Positions 20,479 through 33,400 of a stretch of 64,000 nucleotides of DNA are shown one piece after another. Position 1 is the first letter of the stretch; every line of letters begins with the position of its first letter. A model generated the notes under the pieces. That model did not search any database, was not told the DNA's origin, and saw nothing but the letters and a program-made list of their open reading frames with translations. Position numbers and translations under genes: made by a program. Source of the DNA: Amblyomma americanum (Eukaryota > Arthropoda > Arachnida > Ixodida > Ixodidae); the NCBI RefSeq assembly GCF_052857255.1, contig NC_135505.1, positions 50,321,507-50,385,506 on the forward strand, read 5' to 3'.

Positions 20479-23400
20479 TCAACGAGAAAAGGTTCTTAAC
20501 TGAGTGAAGCGATACTGGTTCACAAGGAACATCTTCAGCTATTCTGGAACGGTGGCATTCCGTGCTACGACCGGAAGTTTGGCTGTAAGTCATTCATTGA
20601 GCACTTATTTTTAATGGAAAATATGCCGCTTTCTGACGCTTGTAGGCACTTCAGTCGCCCAATTAGCGCACATCAATCACAATTTCTCTGCTTCAGGTGG
20701 AGGCCAGGCGGAGGCGCAAGCGTCGCTGGATTATGGAAGTAGTCATCGCTACCACTAGAACCCTACATAAGCCCCTCTGGGCGTTAAAGGAGTGTGGCGG
20801 TTCGGTCATTCAGAACATCACAACACTTATCAAATAGAATACATTTCTGATGAAAAATGTCAGTGCGCGTGAGCGCAACACCAAATTTTGAGGTATGGAG
20901 CATTTGATTGGGATTTTCGACATCCTATTTTATGCCATTTTTCATTTCCAAAACAATTTTACTAAATCTGTTCGCTTCAGTTCCATTTGCAGACAAGGCG
21001 TGAGTAATGAATTATGTAATTCAGAACACTTGCGTTCGTTTGAGAAACGAAATTATAGAAGAGATCGGAGCCTTCGCTGTACAGGTCAGATCCCCTAAAG
21101 GGACGTGCCACCACTTTGTCAAAAGCGCCTTTCAGGATGGCAGTAGCACGCTGGTCGTGATGAATATCTTTTGCGTTTTTTGGATGGCGACTCTAAGTAT
21201 TTTGGTGATGCAGTTTCACCTCTTGAAATCCATTACATGGGCCGCTTTGTTACCGATCCCATAAAACACAGACCGTCATGCATTTGCAAAATATGGACCG
21301 TTGTTTGCCACTAAGCAGTAATAGCATGTTTGTTGTTGCGGGTGACTGTCAGAACTAGTTTTGCTGAAGAATATTGAACCAAGTTTCTGGCAATTGATAC
21401 AATTCGCGTGGCCTTTCTCTGCCGGTTTTCTACGAAACAAAAGACGTTGTTAACTCGGGCCTATTTTTAAGTCTAAGTCGTACCAATCACTCGCTTTACC
21501 AGTAAGGATGTCTCGAACATATCTTACATGCTCTCTACTACTTTTGGTATATAATATATTGCTTCCCTTCTTTAATTGGAAATTAATATTATTTATTTCA
21601 TCAAGCGTACAGAGTCCATCGTGTAGAAACATCCCTCAGGCAATCTTGATTGTTCAGCACTCGTGAACAATCAAGAATATTTCCTTCTTCCTTCTTTATC
21701 GACCATCATGGTGCATACTACAAACAAAGAGCAGGTTATGTAGAACCTGCGCTGCCAAGGTGGCACTGCAATTTCTCGATTCAGTGACTCAAGACTGCTT
21801 TTGACCGCCGCTTGGGCCGCTGCAAACGCGAGAACACATTCTGCGAGATTAAATACCCGCGTTTGGCTGACAGCATTCATTGCCAAGTTTCTCTCGGCGT
21901 AGCCCAGATAGCTGACGCACGGCACGTGCGCCATCGACAGAGCGCGGAGGCTCACGCCATTAAGCGCCTCAAGGTGGCGCGGAAAAATAATAAGACTACT
22001 ACCGAAAACTGCTTGCTCTTCTCGCTAGGTATTGTGTTATGGCGCTGCAATCGGCACCGCAAACTTCAGCGCAAGTTCCCGATTGAAAAAAACATCAGAA
22101 AAAGATGTCGAGTGACGCAAAGGATTGAGCTTAACGGCTGCGAAACCTATGACCTGGCGCTTGGGAGCTGCGGACTGTCTTCCTGCGCTGCGCAATGCGC
22201 TATCTTCCTGCTTCGTGCAGGAAGGCAGCGAAAGCTTCCAAGTGAAACTCCTGACAAAGCTGACTTGCACTCACAAATAATTTAATGAGTCGGCGGTATC
22301 GTAGCAACAAGCGTGTTTGGCGGCCATTAAAGAAAATGCTTGCTGCTCTCGGCCGTGCGCAGTTTAAAGCTGATAGCGAACCTTCGAGATACGGCGTACA
22401 AAGTTACCACAACTGCCTGGAACAGCGTAGAATCGGCTCCGCCTGGATGCGCCTAATCGGGCTAAATGTGATCGCGTTTTGCTTCACAAAGAAAGCGATA
22501 AAGCTGCGGGCCGACAGCTTTGAAGAATGAACAAACAGTACTGATTCCCGACAATTTGGCCCCTCGGCAAGCGACAGCAAATAACTTTGCGATAAACCCA
22601 CTCCAGTTTATGCGGCGCGGGTGACCCGCTGACGTAGCAGATGACCTCCCAAAGCACCGCCTTTTTTTTGTAATCGGCGGCCCCGCAATGTTAGCATCTC
22701 ACCCTCTGGCGCATACTGCGAGCAGGTTCTTACAGATGCGAGGGAGCAACCGCGACCTCTGGTCAACATCGCACTCTTCAAGACACCAGATTAGATTCAT
22801 GCCACTTGTCCCTCAATGCCGATGAGTTCCACCCTTATTGGGGTCTATAAAGGCGAGTCCCTTCCGGGACTAGAAAAATTTGTGTCGTTCTTTAATTGCA
22901 AACGGTATGTGTTCTCATTGTAAGAGCAAAAGCCTTTCAATGTGGTTTAAACTAAACAGTAAAACTATATATTGGGCAAAACTGGTGGCTTTCGAGCCGA
23001 CTACTGGAGAAGACATAGTGCAAAGGCCACTGCGGCTGGAGAAATAGCAGGTCCAGTTGGACTATGCCAGAATGAAAAAAGAAAGATGATGCTGAGAAAT
23101 ATTCATATGAGGAGCGTTCATATAACATCGTCGCTTCAAGCCATTCGCTGCAGCTTTAGTATGGGACAACCCGCACACGCTAACAAATACAATGCAATCG
23201 TATATCAGCGCAAAATCCGCAAACCGGCATGTTAAAATAATTTATTTTCGTAAATTCTCTTTTTTCTTGTCTAGTGCACAAAGCAACAGATTTTATATTT
23301 AAGTACGCATGTTCTACCTTCAGCGAATGAAATACGTCGAATTTATTGAAACGTGTATAAAAGAGAATGAACGAAATATACCATCCTGGCCATTAAACGA

Positions 23401-24997
23401 TTGCGAATGGATGATGCGCGTATCGGTTTTAATAGAAGAGCGCAACGGGTATATTTTCTGGCCAAACATAATGGTCGAGCGTTAACGTCTGGAACTGAAT
23501 TCTCTTAAAAACATTTCGTTCTGACAAACAAGTAATCCGGAAATATGTAAGCAGAAGCACCGACCATTTTTAACAGAAGAAGAGAGAAGTGGCACCTTAC
23601 CAAAAATGCTTGAAGCTTATTTCAAACACTCTATTGTCACTTTGGCGTCGCAACGTATGCTAAGTGGCGGCGGCTTAAATACAATAAACGAAGCGCTGAC
23701 TGTGTATAAAACATGAATAATTTATACCATACTCTTAAAGAGGATTCCGACAAACACGAGATAATTAAGAAAAAATGATAAATAGATATCAGCCTCGGCA
23801 TAAAGAGCTATTAGAAGTTTGAAGTCTATTCGCGTCTTTCACAATCCAAGATTATAAATAAGGAAGCAGTTTCAAGAAAGCGCCAGGACTATTGACGTCT
23901 CTGGTTATTTTGTCTCCTTGGGAAGCATTTCTTTTCAAACTCTATCTACTCTTTAGCATTAAATGTCAAAAGAAAAACTGAGACATATGCCATCAATTGT
24001 GCATAATGCCAACATCATGGGACAGAAATCGAGAAGCTGTAATAGTGTCTATATAATTATATCCTGTCTGCTCCCTTGAGTCATTAGCGAGTCCCTGGAG
24101 GCTTCCTGTCATCTTTTTTCAATTTAAATCTTCTTCTTGTGTCTCTACATACTTTTAATATAAGGAAAATTTTAGTTCGAACAAATGAATTTTTGCACCC
24201 TATCAGATAACATAGATTTTTTTCAGAAATTCCTCCTTGTATATGGTCGACAGCTGGAAGGCCAATTTTTTTAATATACATGGTGTCTGAACTAACCAGT
24301 GCTCAACACTAATAATATATTTTCCCTAATAAGACGCAAACAGCGAACAATATAGGTTAGCACATATTTAATTGCTCCTAATTTCTACATAACTGTTCTG
24401 TCATCCAACTTTTTAATCACTAACTTTAGTGCATCGGGTACTAATGACATGTTGTGGATTAGGTTGACAACTGCTCATTTCAGTTTTCTGCAACCTGAAG
24501 TTAGCGCAGGTCTTATTTCTTATGCTTAAAGACAGCCCGAGTGATTTATAAGTTTAAAATGCTAAAATTCACTCAGGCGTCGATGTGTGCATAAATTCGT
24601 TTACTACCGCTACTAACTTTCTAATTTGGCAGAATTAGACTAAAATGGTACTGAAAACTGATGGGAAGCAGTTTTACGTGCCTTTTGACCGCTATTGTGT
24701 CAAGTTTTTATGGAAAGCGTTGATTCAGGCCAATCCCAAATACCAAGATAACAACCTAGTCCATGAGTAACACACACAGTAATAAAGAAAACAATAAACT
24801 CAGTACAGAAGGATGTCCCACAGTACACGACTATCGAGGGGAGCTCCTACAGAAAAGCAAGTGGTGCAAAATCGAAAAAAATGGAAGGCAGTGTATAAAG
24901 TAGTAAGCGTAAATATACAGCCTACAAAAAAAGCGACGGAAACAATATTATTTATGAAAAAAACAGAACGAAATGTATATAGAGCAACAACACTGAA
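20479..24997. other. Large unassigned region
   Basis: No confirmed gene. The part 21750-22860 is richer in G and C than its surroundings and contains the longest motif-free frame (21812-22285, 157 codons, +), which I do not accept as a gene. A TATA-like TCTATAAAGGCGAG at 22843-22856, followed by AGTCCCTTCCGGGACT, looks promoter- or LTR-like. A perfect 13-bp hairpin lies at 21644-21676. From 23.2 to 25.0 kb nothing is recognised. Confidence 0.4.
21644..21676. repeat. Perfect 13-bp inverted repeat, 7-nt loop
   Basis: TCTTGATTGTTCA, then GCACTCG, then TGAACAATCAAGA form a perfect stem-loop. No T run follows, and no neighbouring gene explains it. Confidence 0.6.
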
Positions 24998-26065
24998 ACA
25001 TAGTGTTTTATTAGCTAGAGAAGACGCGGACGAAGGAACTAAGAACAAGGAAAAACGAGTGCTGAAGAGCAAATTTATTTTGGAAAAACGCGAACACACT
25101 TACAAGCATACCCTCAGAGCCACTGCCGACAAGGAAAAAAAACCTAGAAAATTAAAGCACGTGTGAATCCTCAGGAGCAAACGGCACGAACTAAGAGTCG
25201 ACAGATAACAAGCCAACCCCATATACGTCCAAAACAAGCAGCGCGAAAAAGTTGGGGACAGGAAGTTTTCCCTACTCCCTTTTCTGCGTAAACAACGAAA
25301 AGGTCCGAACACAAACGCGTCATGAAAACGCGCCCTTAAAAGCAGCAAACAGAAGGAGACAAAACGCAATATGGAAACACTAAGAACGGGCAGCCGATGA
25401 AAGACGCAATGTACACGAAAACCAACAATGAAACACGGCTATACGAAAGTCGAGGAGGATGACAAAATGCGTTAAAGACCAAAAATGCGCAAAATGCACC
25501 TGCAATTGAGCATGTTATTAAAAGCGAGAAAAATAGACGAAACATTCAACGACCGTAAAAGCAAAAAATTGCAGAAAACACAACGTGAAAGCAGTGACAG
25601 CCAACAATGAACTCCGCTGTACAATAAAATATCGAGGAAAATGACAAGAAGTGACGACTGAAAAGCTAAAATTTGAATGCTCCAGCGGGAAGCCAACGCA
25701 TGGAATGTCATCTATGAACGATAGATGAAGGAAGGTAAAATCAAACCAGAGAGGAATGGAATCTCTTTTTGTGAAAGCAAACCAGAGGGCGTACTAACAC
25801 ATTCACTCTTGGGATTTAAAAATCTTGGCTGCTTCTATTATTTCGCGAGTCAGCTGATTGTGGCCTTTCTATACAATCATGTTTTTTTTTCAAACACAGG
25901 GGCGCACGGTTTATCAGGGTCTAGTTGTTCGTGATTGCATTCCATACAGTGGACTGGAAGGTTCATGAGTGAAGTTCCAGATAAGTCCCCTCTATATTCC
26001 ATTAGCCGTTCGTTGATAAATCGGCCTGTTTGTTCGATGTACGCCTCCTCACATTTTAGAATCAC
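24998..26065 (-). mobile_element. Penelope-like element, left half of head-to-head pair
   Basis: This minus-strand, 5'-truncated copy contains the end of a GIY-YIG endonuclease (25740-26065) and a long 3' untranslated region. From about 25830 down to 24998 it is inverted-repeat partner to 26067-26906: for example LLVIFLDILLYSGVHCWLSL here pairs with LLVICLDILYYICVHCRLSL on the other strand when both are conceptually translated. The two copies meet near 26065. Confidence 0.75.
25740..26065 (-). pseudogene. GIY-YIG endonuclease fragment of Penelope-like element
   Basis: The frame 25877-26065 reads KCEEAYIEQTGRFINERLME, then YRGDLSGTSLMNLPVHCMEC. This matches the YIGQTGR...R..EH and NLPVHC blocks of Penelope-type GIY-YIG nucleases, with the first tyrosine half of the motif missing because the copy is truncated at the pair junction. 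After a stop the reading continues LTREIIEAAKIFKSQE and PSGLLSQKEIPFL, the C-terminal helix and tail. In Penelope-like elements this domain nicks target DNA for retrotransposition. The copy is truncated and interrupted and cannot be active. Confidence 0.7.
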
Positions 26066-26906
26066 GAAATACTAGAAGCAGACAAGATTTTAATTCTCAA
26101 GAGTTATGGTGTTAGTATGCCCTCTGTTTTACTTTCACAGAAGGAGATTGCATTCCTGTCTAGTTTTATTTGGTTTCACTTTCCTTCACCCTCCGTTCTT
26201 AAAAGCCATTCCATGGCTTGTCGTCCCCCTGTTGTATTCAAATTTTAGGTTCTCAGTTTTCACTTCTTGTCATTTGCCTGGATATTTTATATTATATCTG
26301 TGTTCATTGTCGGCTATCCCTGCTTCCACGTTCAGTTTTGTGCCTTCACGGCTTTTTAAGGTTGCGTCCCTTTTTTACGATTTTAAGTGCATGCTTGCTT
26401 GCAGGTGCACTTTGTTCTTTTTCGGTCTTTAACGCACATTGTCATCCTCCTCGACTTTCGTATAGTCATGTTGCCTTGTTTCCTTTCTTGTACATCGTGT
26501 TTTTATCGACTCCATGTTCTTAGTGCTTCCGTATTGCGTTTTGTCTGCTTCTGTTTTTCGCTTTTAAGGGCGCGTTTTCGTTCATACATCTTCGTGTTTT
26601 GCGTAGAAAAGAGAGGAGGAAAAAACTTTCTTTGCGCAATTTTTTCGCGCTGCTTGTTGTTTTTACCTATCTTGGGTTGGCTTGTTATCGGTCGTCTGTA
26701 TAGTTCGACTCTTTGTTCGTGCCAGTTGCTCCTCCTGATTGGCACGGGCTTTAATTTCCCGGCGTTTCTTTTCTGGTGGGCGGTGGCTCTGATAGTATCT
26801 ATGTAAGGATTTTGCGTTTTTGCAAAATAAAATTGCAGTTCAGTGCTCGTTTGTCTTTGTCCGTGTACCCTCGTTCGCGTCTTCTTGCGCTGGTAGAACA
26901 CCATGG
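26066..26906 (+). mobile_element. Penelope-like element, right half of head-to-head pair
   Basis: The plus-strand copy begins at the junction with EILEADKILI and continues as VSMPSVLLSQKEIAFLSSF, the C-terminus of the same endonuclease, then a long 3' untranslated region. It is more strongly 5'-truncated than its partner. The end is set where similarity to the left arm fades (AACACCATGG against AACACTATG). Long T-rich open frames here (up to 139 codons) are non-coding 3' sequence. Confidence 0.7.
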
Positions 26907-27136
26907 AAAACCAACTAGCCCGTCAACTAGCCCGTCAGCATCGTATTGCTCAAGAGTAGAAACTTGTGTTAGAGATTCCGTTGGCGGCATCGCTTTATAG
27001 ATCCAAAATATGTGATAGTAAGTGTCTGTTTCGCCACATATTGTACATTCCGGCCCGTAATCACCTGGATAGAGTTGTCATAGTAAACTAAAGTGGCTGT
27101 TTTCCTTTTTGGTCAGTGATCATGGTTAAAATAGAA

Positions 27137-27950
27137 GCGCGAAAAGACAAGGACAAATGAAGAAGTGGACAGGACTGGCGCTGACAACCAACACATTTAT
27201 TCAGAGAAATGAGCAGCTTTTATAATGGCATCCAAGACCCACGTGACCAAATAAAACAGCAGTCATGGGAAAACTATCTAACACAGATACACTTCGCTGC
27301 ACACAATTTCAGAGTAACAGCATATCGAGGCGGCGAAACGTCAGCACCAAACACCCCCCCCCCCCAAAAAAAAAAAACACGATGACCGGGAAGAGCCATA
27401 AGATACCAGCACACAAAAAGATTAGTTAGCAACCTTTGCCGCCCACAAAGCACGATGCAAACGACAAAAAAAGAACAAAAAACCGAAACAAAGACGAAAA
27501 CTACAGCAAAGTCACCGCAAATCGGTGTCAAAAGTCGAAGCAAGCAGAGTCAATTCGGTCGAAACGCATAACAAAACACAACGCTCAACCGATCAAAGTC
27601 ATTCTGGGTCATCGAAAAGTTAAAAATTTCTAAAGAACAAGACTTATTCCAATTGACATGCAAAACAGAGACGTAATTACAGTGAACCTAGAAAACTGGA
27701 CTCCTTGTCTGAAAGTAAACTTGAAGCGGTGTGGGGTCCGAGCTGATATTGCGTCGCCTTGATGTGCTGTTACTTCGATATCGTGTGCAACGATGTGTAT
27801 CTGTGTTAGATAGTTTTCCCACGACTGCTGTTTTATTTCTTCACGTGGGTCTTGTATGGCACTATAAAAGCTGCTTCTTTTATTGAATAAATATTTTGGT
27901 AGTCAGCGCCAGTCCTGTCCAATTCTTCGATTTTTCTTGCCTTTTCGCGC
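27137..27950. mobile_element. Second inverted pair of Penelope-like 3' ends
   Basis: Arms at 27137-27303 and 27783-27950 are inverted copies of each other (GACAGGACTGGCGCTGAC against GTCAGCGCCAGTCCTGTC; TATCTAACACAGATACAC on both). The right arm, reading plus, has AATAAATATTTTGGTAGTCA then GCGCCAGTCC, matching the 3' end of the Penelope-like element at 59300-59340. So two 5'-truncated copies lie head to head with both 3' ends outward. The 479-bp spacer holds untranslated sequence of the two copies, including C12 next to A12 at 27354-27377. Confidence 0.65.
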
Positions 27951-29689
27951 TGCATTCTTTAACTTTGAAGTAAGTAACGAGAGTCATGAAGGATCGCGTC
28001 TAGAATCGCCTTCTGCTCCTTATCCAAAGTTTTGTCTGGATGGGGCAGATCCTCCTTTCTAGTTTAAAATGAATAGTAATGTATTGATATGATGCTGGGC
28101 CGTCCTTCGAGAAACTCTTAGTAATTACCCGGTCCCCTGCTCAGCTGACGGATACTCGAGCTTTGATATGCACCGCTTCGCTACGAGGGCTCCCCGAGTA
28201 AACCGGCACACATATCAACGCAATAGTGTTAAGTGTTTTGCTTCGCGCAGTATGTTCATTGCTACTAGTGAAACTCTGCCCATCGCATAACTGCGTATGG
28301 CGAATGTTTAGCCCCTTTCAATACTATCAGCGAATATGCCGTTATTGAGGACATACAGAGCAGTAATGGACAATTCTGGAAACTGTCTGTGAGCGCGATT
28401 TTTTAATATAATGTACAAATTTACTACAACAATCAATATATCCGCAGATCACCCGACATCAGTCTTGCATTTTTGTTTCCATTCACATTTTTGCTATCAT
28501 CAATATCGTTCCCCATTGATTTTATTTCACTGTATTAACTGTTCGATGCGATCGCGGGAGCACTTTGAAAGAACGACTTTTCAACATATCAGAATAATGG
28601 ACTATTGCCTTCAATATTTCCATACCAGTGTCTTACAATTTTCTAATTTTCAAAATTTTGTCCACGAAAGGTATACATGTTTCGTTTTAGTAGTGGTGGG
28701 GACTATCAGAATTCCTTGCGTGTCCGCAGCCGCTAGCACGACTGCTTGTTTCTGAGGAGTTTTCCTTTTCTTTCTTGAAAATGTATTCTGGAGCACTTTG
28801 CTGTTGACTCAGAAAGTACACGGTCAAATTCATTAGGAATATCTTTGAAAATGCTTTTGGAATTGTTGCATCTTTTTGACTGCCGCATAACGAGATGCCA
28901 TTATGCACAGTGAAATACTGCAATTTAATGCATTCTTATTATAAATGTTCATTAGGCACTATTCAACCTTCCGATGATGTAGGGGAAGGTTACATTTCTA
29001 GCAAAGTTATTTCATCACGAAATAAGGTACGTCAAAAGACTGACAAGAACGAACCATTTGAAACCATTTGAAAAATGACGTAAAATGTAGCAAAGAACTG
29101 CTGAAGGAATTCTGCTGTCTTATTTCTGTTCCTGTGCTCGTGGCAAGTATGTAAACGTTATTTGTTAATGCGCTTATAGTGGGGCATAATGTCGCCCTTC
29201 GTAACACAACCAGAAGATATCTTCATTTTGGGTACCTCCTTTGATACGCGTTACACGCCAACTTTTCAAGACACCTAGAAAGTATATAAATAACTTGCGC
29301 AAGCCCTGGACCTTCCTTAATATTAATACAATAGAGAGATCAGACTGCCGTGTAACCGCGATTCTGTGGTCGCACATACCCGATGTTGCACATGACTAAA
29401 TTGCACATTTAATTACGGCTCCACAAAATACAGACTGGTTGGCCTGGACTAATATATCACCCCAGACAGCCCATGGATGACTTATCAGGACTGATTAGGA
29501 GGTAATTTGTACGCAAAAGTACTTAGTCGCCTGTTATCTGAGACGGAGTTGGGGAAGGTGGTTTCAGCACAACTGTGAGGTTATTTTTGCAGCCTTTTAA
29601 ATTAAAGACACAGGTCATCAACCTCTAGCTATTTTATGTAAATTTCTTGAACGCGCGATTTACCCGGCTTATGTCACTAACCATGAATC
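27951..29689. other. Unassigned DNA
   Basis: No recognisable gene or element. The 28411-28755 (+) frame of 114 codons has no motif and is taken as chance. Confidence 0.4.
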
Positions 29690-30480
29690 TAATATTTCCT
29701 TACAACCAATAAACTTGGATTTAGAGAAACCGTTTTTGAAACAGCAATTATTCGCATGTAATAATTACCTTTTCAAGCTTGGGTCATTTCACGGTCGTCG
29801 ACTGCAAATTCATAGATATCGCTAAAGCCTTCGACATCATGTTATATCGGCTTCTCCTTTTAAAATTTTTGCAAACTTGAAATTTGTATTGCCACACTAT
29901 AGAGAGACAATGATTTTGGGTGCTCGCACTGAACATATGATAGCGGAAGATTTGTTCTATAATGTTTCATAAGTCAATGAGTTGATAACGAGTCAGTAAC
30001 AAGACCTCTCTTCTTTCTTATCTATATCACTGATGTTCCTGAAGTGATATCAACAATTATAGAGGTGTTCCCACAAGAGCAACGTTTCTATCAAGAAACT
30101 CCCGACCATTCTGATGCCTCCATTCTTGCTAGTGAATTTAATAACTTTTCATTATGCTGCGATGCTTCGCCCAAGAAGCTTAATGTAACGAAATATGACC
30201 ACCCAAAGCTAACATGAAACACCAAAAAAATAGCTCCCTTCATAGCTCCATTTTAGCCTTTGTTTTCCTACATAAGTAATTGGAAGTGAATATGAGTTTT
30301 GTAGTTATATCCTTGTAAAAAAATCACTTCGAGCAGATAGTTTCAATGCTGATTATGTCCATAGTTTTCTTGGCTTTAAGGTTTCGTTCGCTCGATAGCC
30401 TATAAAATTCTTGCTCCTTATAACGGCCGTTTGTTCGAGTATAGGATATTCGTCTTCGTTCTGAGCCCCTGATATCAAGT
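29690..30480 (+). pseudogene. CR1-like LINE reverse transcriptase relic
   Basis: Across shifting frames the stretch reads GFRETVFETA-like sequence near 29715, then CKFIDIAKAFDIMLYRLLLL (29805-29865), VTRPLFFLIYITDVPEVIST (29995-30055) and FNNFSLCCDASPKKLN (30140-30185). These match, in order, the RT motifs around the first catalytic Asp (F-x-D-x-x-K-A-F-D), the SP-L-F block, and the segment after YADD in CR1-like LINEs. The YADD itself is not recognisable. Many stops and indels show a very old copy. Neighbouring sequence up to about 30640 may be the remaining 3' part but is too diverged to claim. Confidence 0.5.
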
Positions 30481-33400
30481 GAGTGGTTAATGCCTCAAAA
30501 GTTGACAATAATTGCCCCGCTCATTCTTCTACTTCCTACTCGCGTTCAGCTAGTGCCGCGTTCATTAAAACAACTCTAGACCCAACCGATCTTCCAATCC
30601 GCCGCCATATTTAAACATTTTGCGAGGGTTCATACATGTAGTAAGGAAACCAATTATTGAGAGAATGTCTCCTCACTTTTTTTGGATACGTATCATCCAG
30701 CAACGGTCATAGATTCATTACAAGCATTCCAATCTCCGGAACTGGCCAGTAATTTCAATCTTTTCTCCCAAAGATCAGCTCAGACCGGAACCACTACGCA
30801 TTGCGTCTTCTCCATACCTGAACATGGAGCCTTCAACTGTACGCATCTTCATCGATTAGGTTAAAAATGTTTATTGTACTGTCTTCGCTGCTTTCATTTC
30901 ATGTTGTTACCACACATATCTGTAACGCCTAAACTGGTCAAATAGAAAATAGATGCGTAAAAATAAAATATTAAACAAGGAATAAATGACTTGTTTTTGT
31001 CCGACGCAGTACAGTTTGTATGCGCTTCAAAAATAGCCCCGCGGACAAGATGTTCAATAGCTAGAGAATTGAAACTTTTATATTTTAGCGAACGACGCAT
31101 ACGCAGGTAAGCTGCAGTTTTTATCGAAGGGAGCGACGTCCCTTCTCATATATGGAATCGTGATTTCTAGTGCAATGTTATCGAACAATCAAACAATAGT
31201 GACACTATCTTGAAAAATAACATACCTTCTTCGGTACAGACGGAAATCTTGACTACAAGAGGGTTATGTTTGGCAGCCAGTACGTAAAGCATTAGATTTC
31301 TCATAAAAACGAAGAGATACTGATGGGACAGCAATCATCTATTCCAGAGCATGTAAAGTCCTGGACGCCTCTCAGGGCTACCAAGTAAAACAGAGGAATA
31401 GCAACAGAACAAAAAAAAGGCATGCTACGATGCCACGTAATCAAGCTAAAGAAAAGTTAATTATTTGTCTATAATTCAACCGTACTGAAGCAAGTAATCA
31501 AGCACTCAAGGTGAAATTTGTAGGCTCTAGTGCGTGCTCTATTCTCAGTGGTATTCAGTTCTCTTCGTTTTGGAAGGACTGCAAGAGCCTGCTCTTGGCA
31601 GCTAAAAACAGCTATCGTCCCTAAGTTGTCTATATTTAACTGATGCCATTGACTCTGCGCTTCATAACTATCTCGAAATAAAGGTTGCAGAAAATAATGA
31701 ATCCATATAAACTCTAACAGTTTCCAACTGAATTGGCGGCGGCCTTTATATCCTCTCTTCGTACTCAGATAAGTGCTGGCGGTTTTTACTCTCAACTTTT
31801 CGTGTTGGCTGATTCAAAATATGGTCCTTTTGCAGTGCGTGTGTTTGCGGACTCACTTACACTGACAGACGCTGCAATTCTGTAGATAAGAAAGTCAAGA
31901 ATGGCCATGAATTCATGCTTCTGTGGGTTGGTACAAATGGGTACTTTAGTTTCTTAAAAAAAACTATGCAATGCATAATTTTTTCAGAACTGGTTTATTG
32001 AGTGTGAAGAGGAAAAGTTTAAAAATTTGTTTTCACATCACATTGCAATAAATCAGTAAATCACCGGTTCTGATCAGGAGATAGTCTTCCTGAAAAAACT
32101 TTGAGACACATGTCGATACAAGTAGGAGGACGCCGTGCATGTCTTTTTTGTCCCGTGAGGACGTTCGTATATTGGTCAAACCAGCCGATGATTTAAAAAT
32201 GGTGTAAGGTAGTATGCTGCGCCGCTGAGGTTGTCAATGTGACTAATAGGAACCTCATTGTTCGCTAGCAAGATTGCCAAGAGGGAAAGTGCACAAGGGA
32301 CCTTCACTATTGCATGATCTTGAGGACATACCGGAGCAGCTTACGCGATAAAAAATGCAGGCTTATGGAATCAGCTTTCAAGGGCGCAGATTCTACCAGC
32401 GCACCCTCTCTTTACAGACTATCGAAGGAGATTGCATATATAGATGGACACCATAGGGATGGCCTTTAATGCATTTGGTTTCACTTTATGACACCTTCTT
32501 CTTGTTTTTTTTTCTTTCGGTGATTCTGATTTATTCCTGCGCTTGCAGTAATCCTTCAGTTGTTAGTATACCATACGCGATTTCTTTCTGTACAGTCTTG
32601 AGTTTTGCGGTAACTTCTGTAAAACGGATTGGTACCTCTATTAAAACGCACAGGAATGGGGATGACAAAAACAGAATCCAATTGACTTAAGTATATTGCT
32701 ATCCAAAGGAGCGGCTCTTAAACATACCTCAATGCGTAGCAGGTGTCGGGCCTACCCGGTTTCTTTCAAATTGGTAGAGGCGTGGCGCACAATTAAATTT
32801 CCTCGAGAGAAGTCTACTAGCTTGTCGCAAGGAAAATGGTCATACGCTGCATGCTGGTGGTGTGGAAAAAAACTACTTCGGGAGAACAAAGTGTTCAGGT
32901 ATAACCTGCACAGATCAGCTGTGCAGAAACGCAACTCTGCTCGTGGCAAGAACTTTACGACATAATGTCGCGATCGTAGCCGCCAGCCTATCCATCCATG
33001 ATTAAACTCACTCAAGGAAATGTGACATGTGGAGAAGTCAGCATCGCCATAATTTTTTCTTACACTGTACTCAAGCAAACCATATACTTGAGTGCTGAAG
33101 GGGAACTGAGGCTTCCTTCTCAACCAATGGTTCCTTTGTATTCTGTCCTCAAGAATATTCCTGCCATCTCTCTGCCATTAACCCCACGTACACTATCGTT
33201 GATCATACAGAAGCATGATTTCTCGTGTTTCCTCCTACGACGCACCACAAACGCGACCCCGGTATCGACAAAGCGAAGAAGCGTGCCGAATGCGCCGCCA
33301 GGTGCTCATTGACGTCAGCGTTTTTGTTATCGCTGAGTCCGCATAACCACGCCGCAGCCACTACAGCAAAATATATCAGCCTTTAGCAGAGAACGTCTCG

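Noticed and set aside
21812..22285. 157-codon open frame, one of the longest without a transposon match
   Set aside because: No domain, no signal peptide, no splice support; composition follows the local GC-richer block, and overlapping minus-strand frames are also open.
24813..25369. Lysine-rich (+) and hydrophobic (-) frames over the left palindrome arm
   Set aside because: Same reason: non-coding Penelope-like 3' sequence read in either direction.
26106..26806. Several plus-strand frames of 100-139 codons with hydrophobic runs that look like membrane proteins
   Set aside because: They lie in the T-rich 3' untranslated region of the Penelope-like copy and are matched by the inverted arm; the hydrophobicity reflects base composition.
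32469..32690. Frame starting with a hydrophobic segment followed by Cys and Ser residues, resembling a signal peptide
   Set aside because: No following domain, no splice donor in a sensible place and no homologous exon in the window; likely chance in T-rich DNA.
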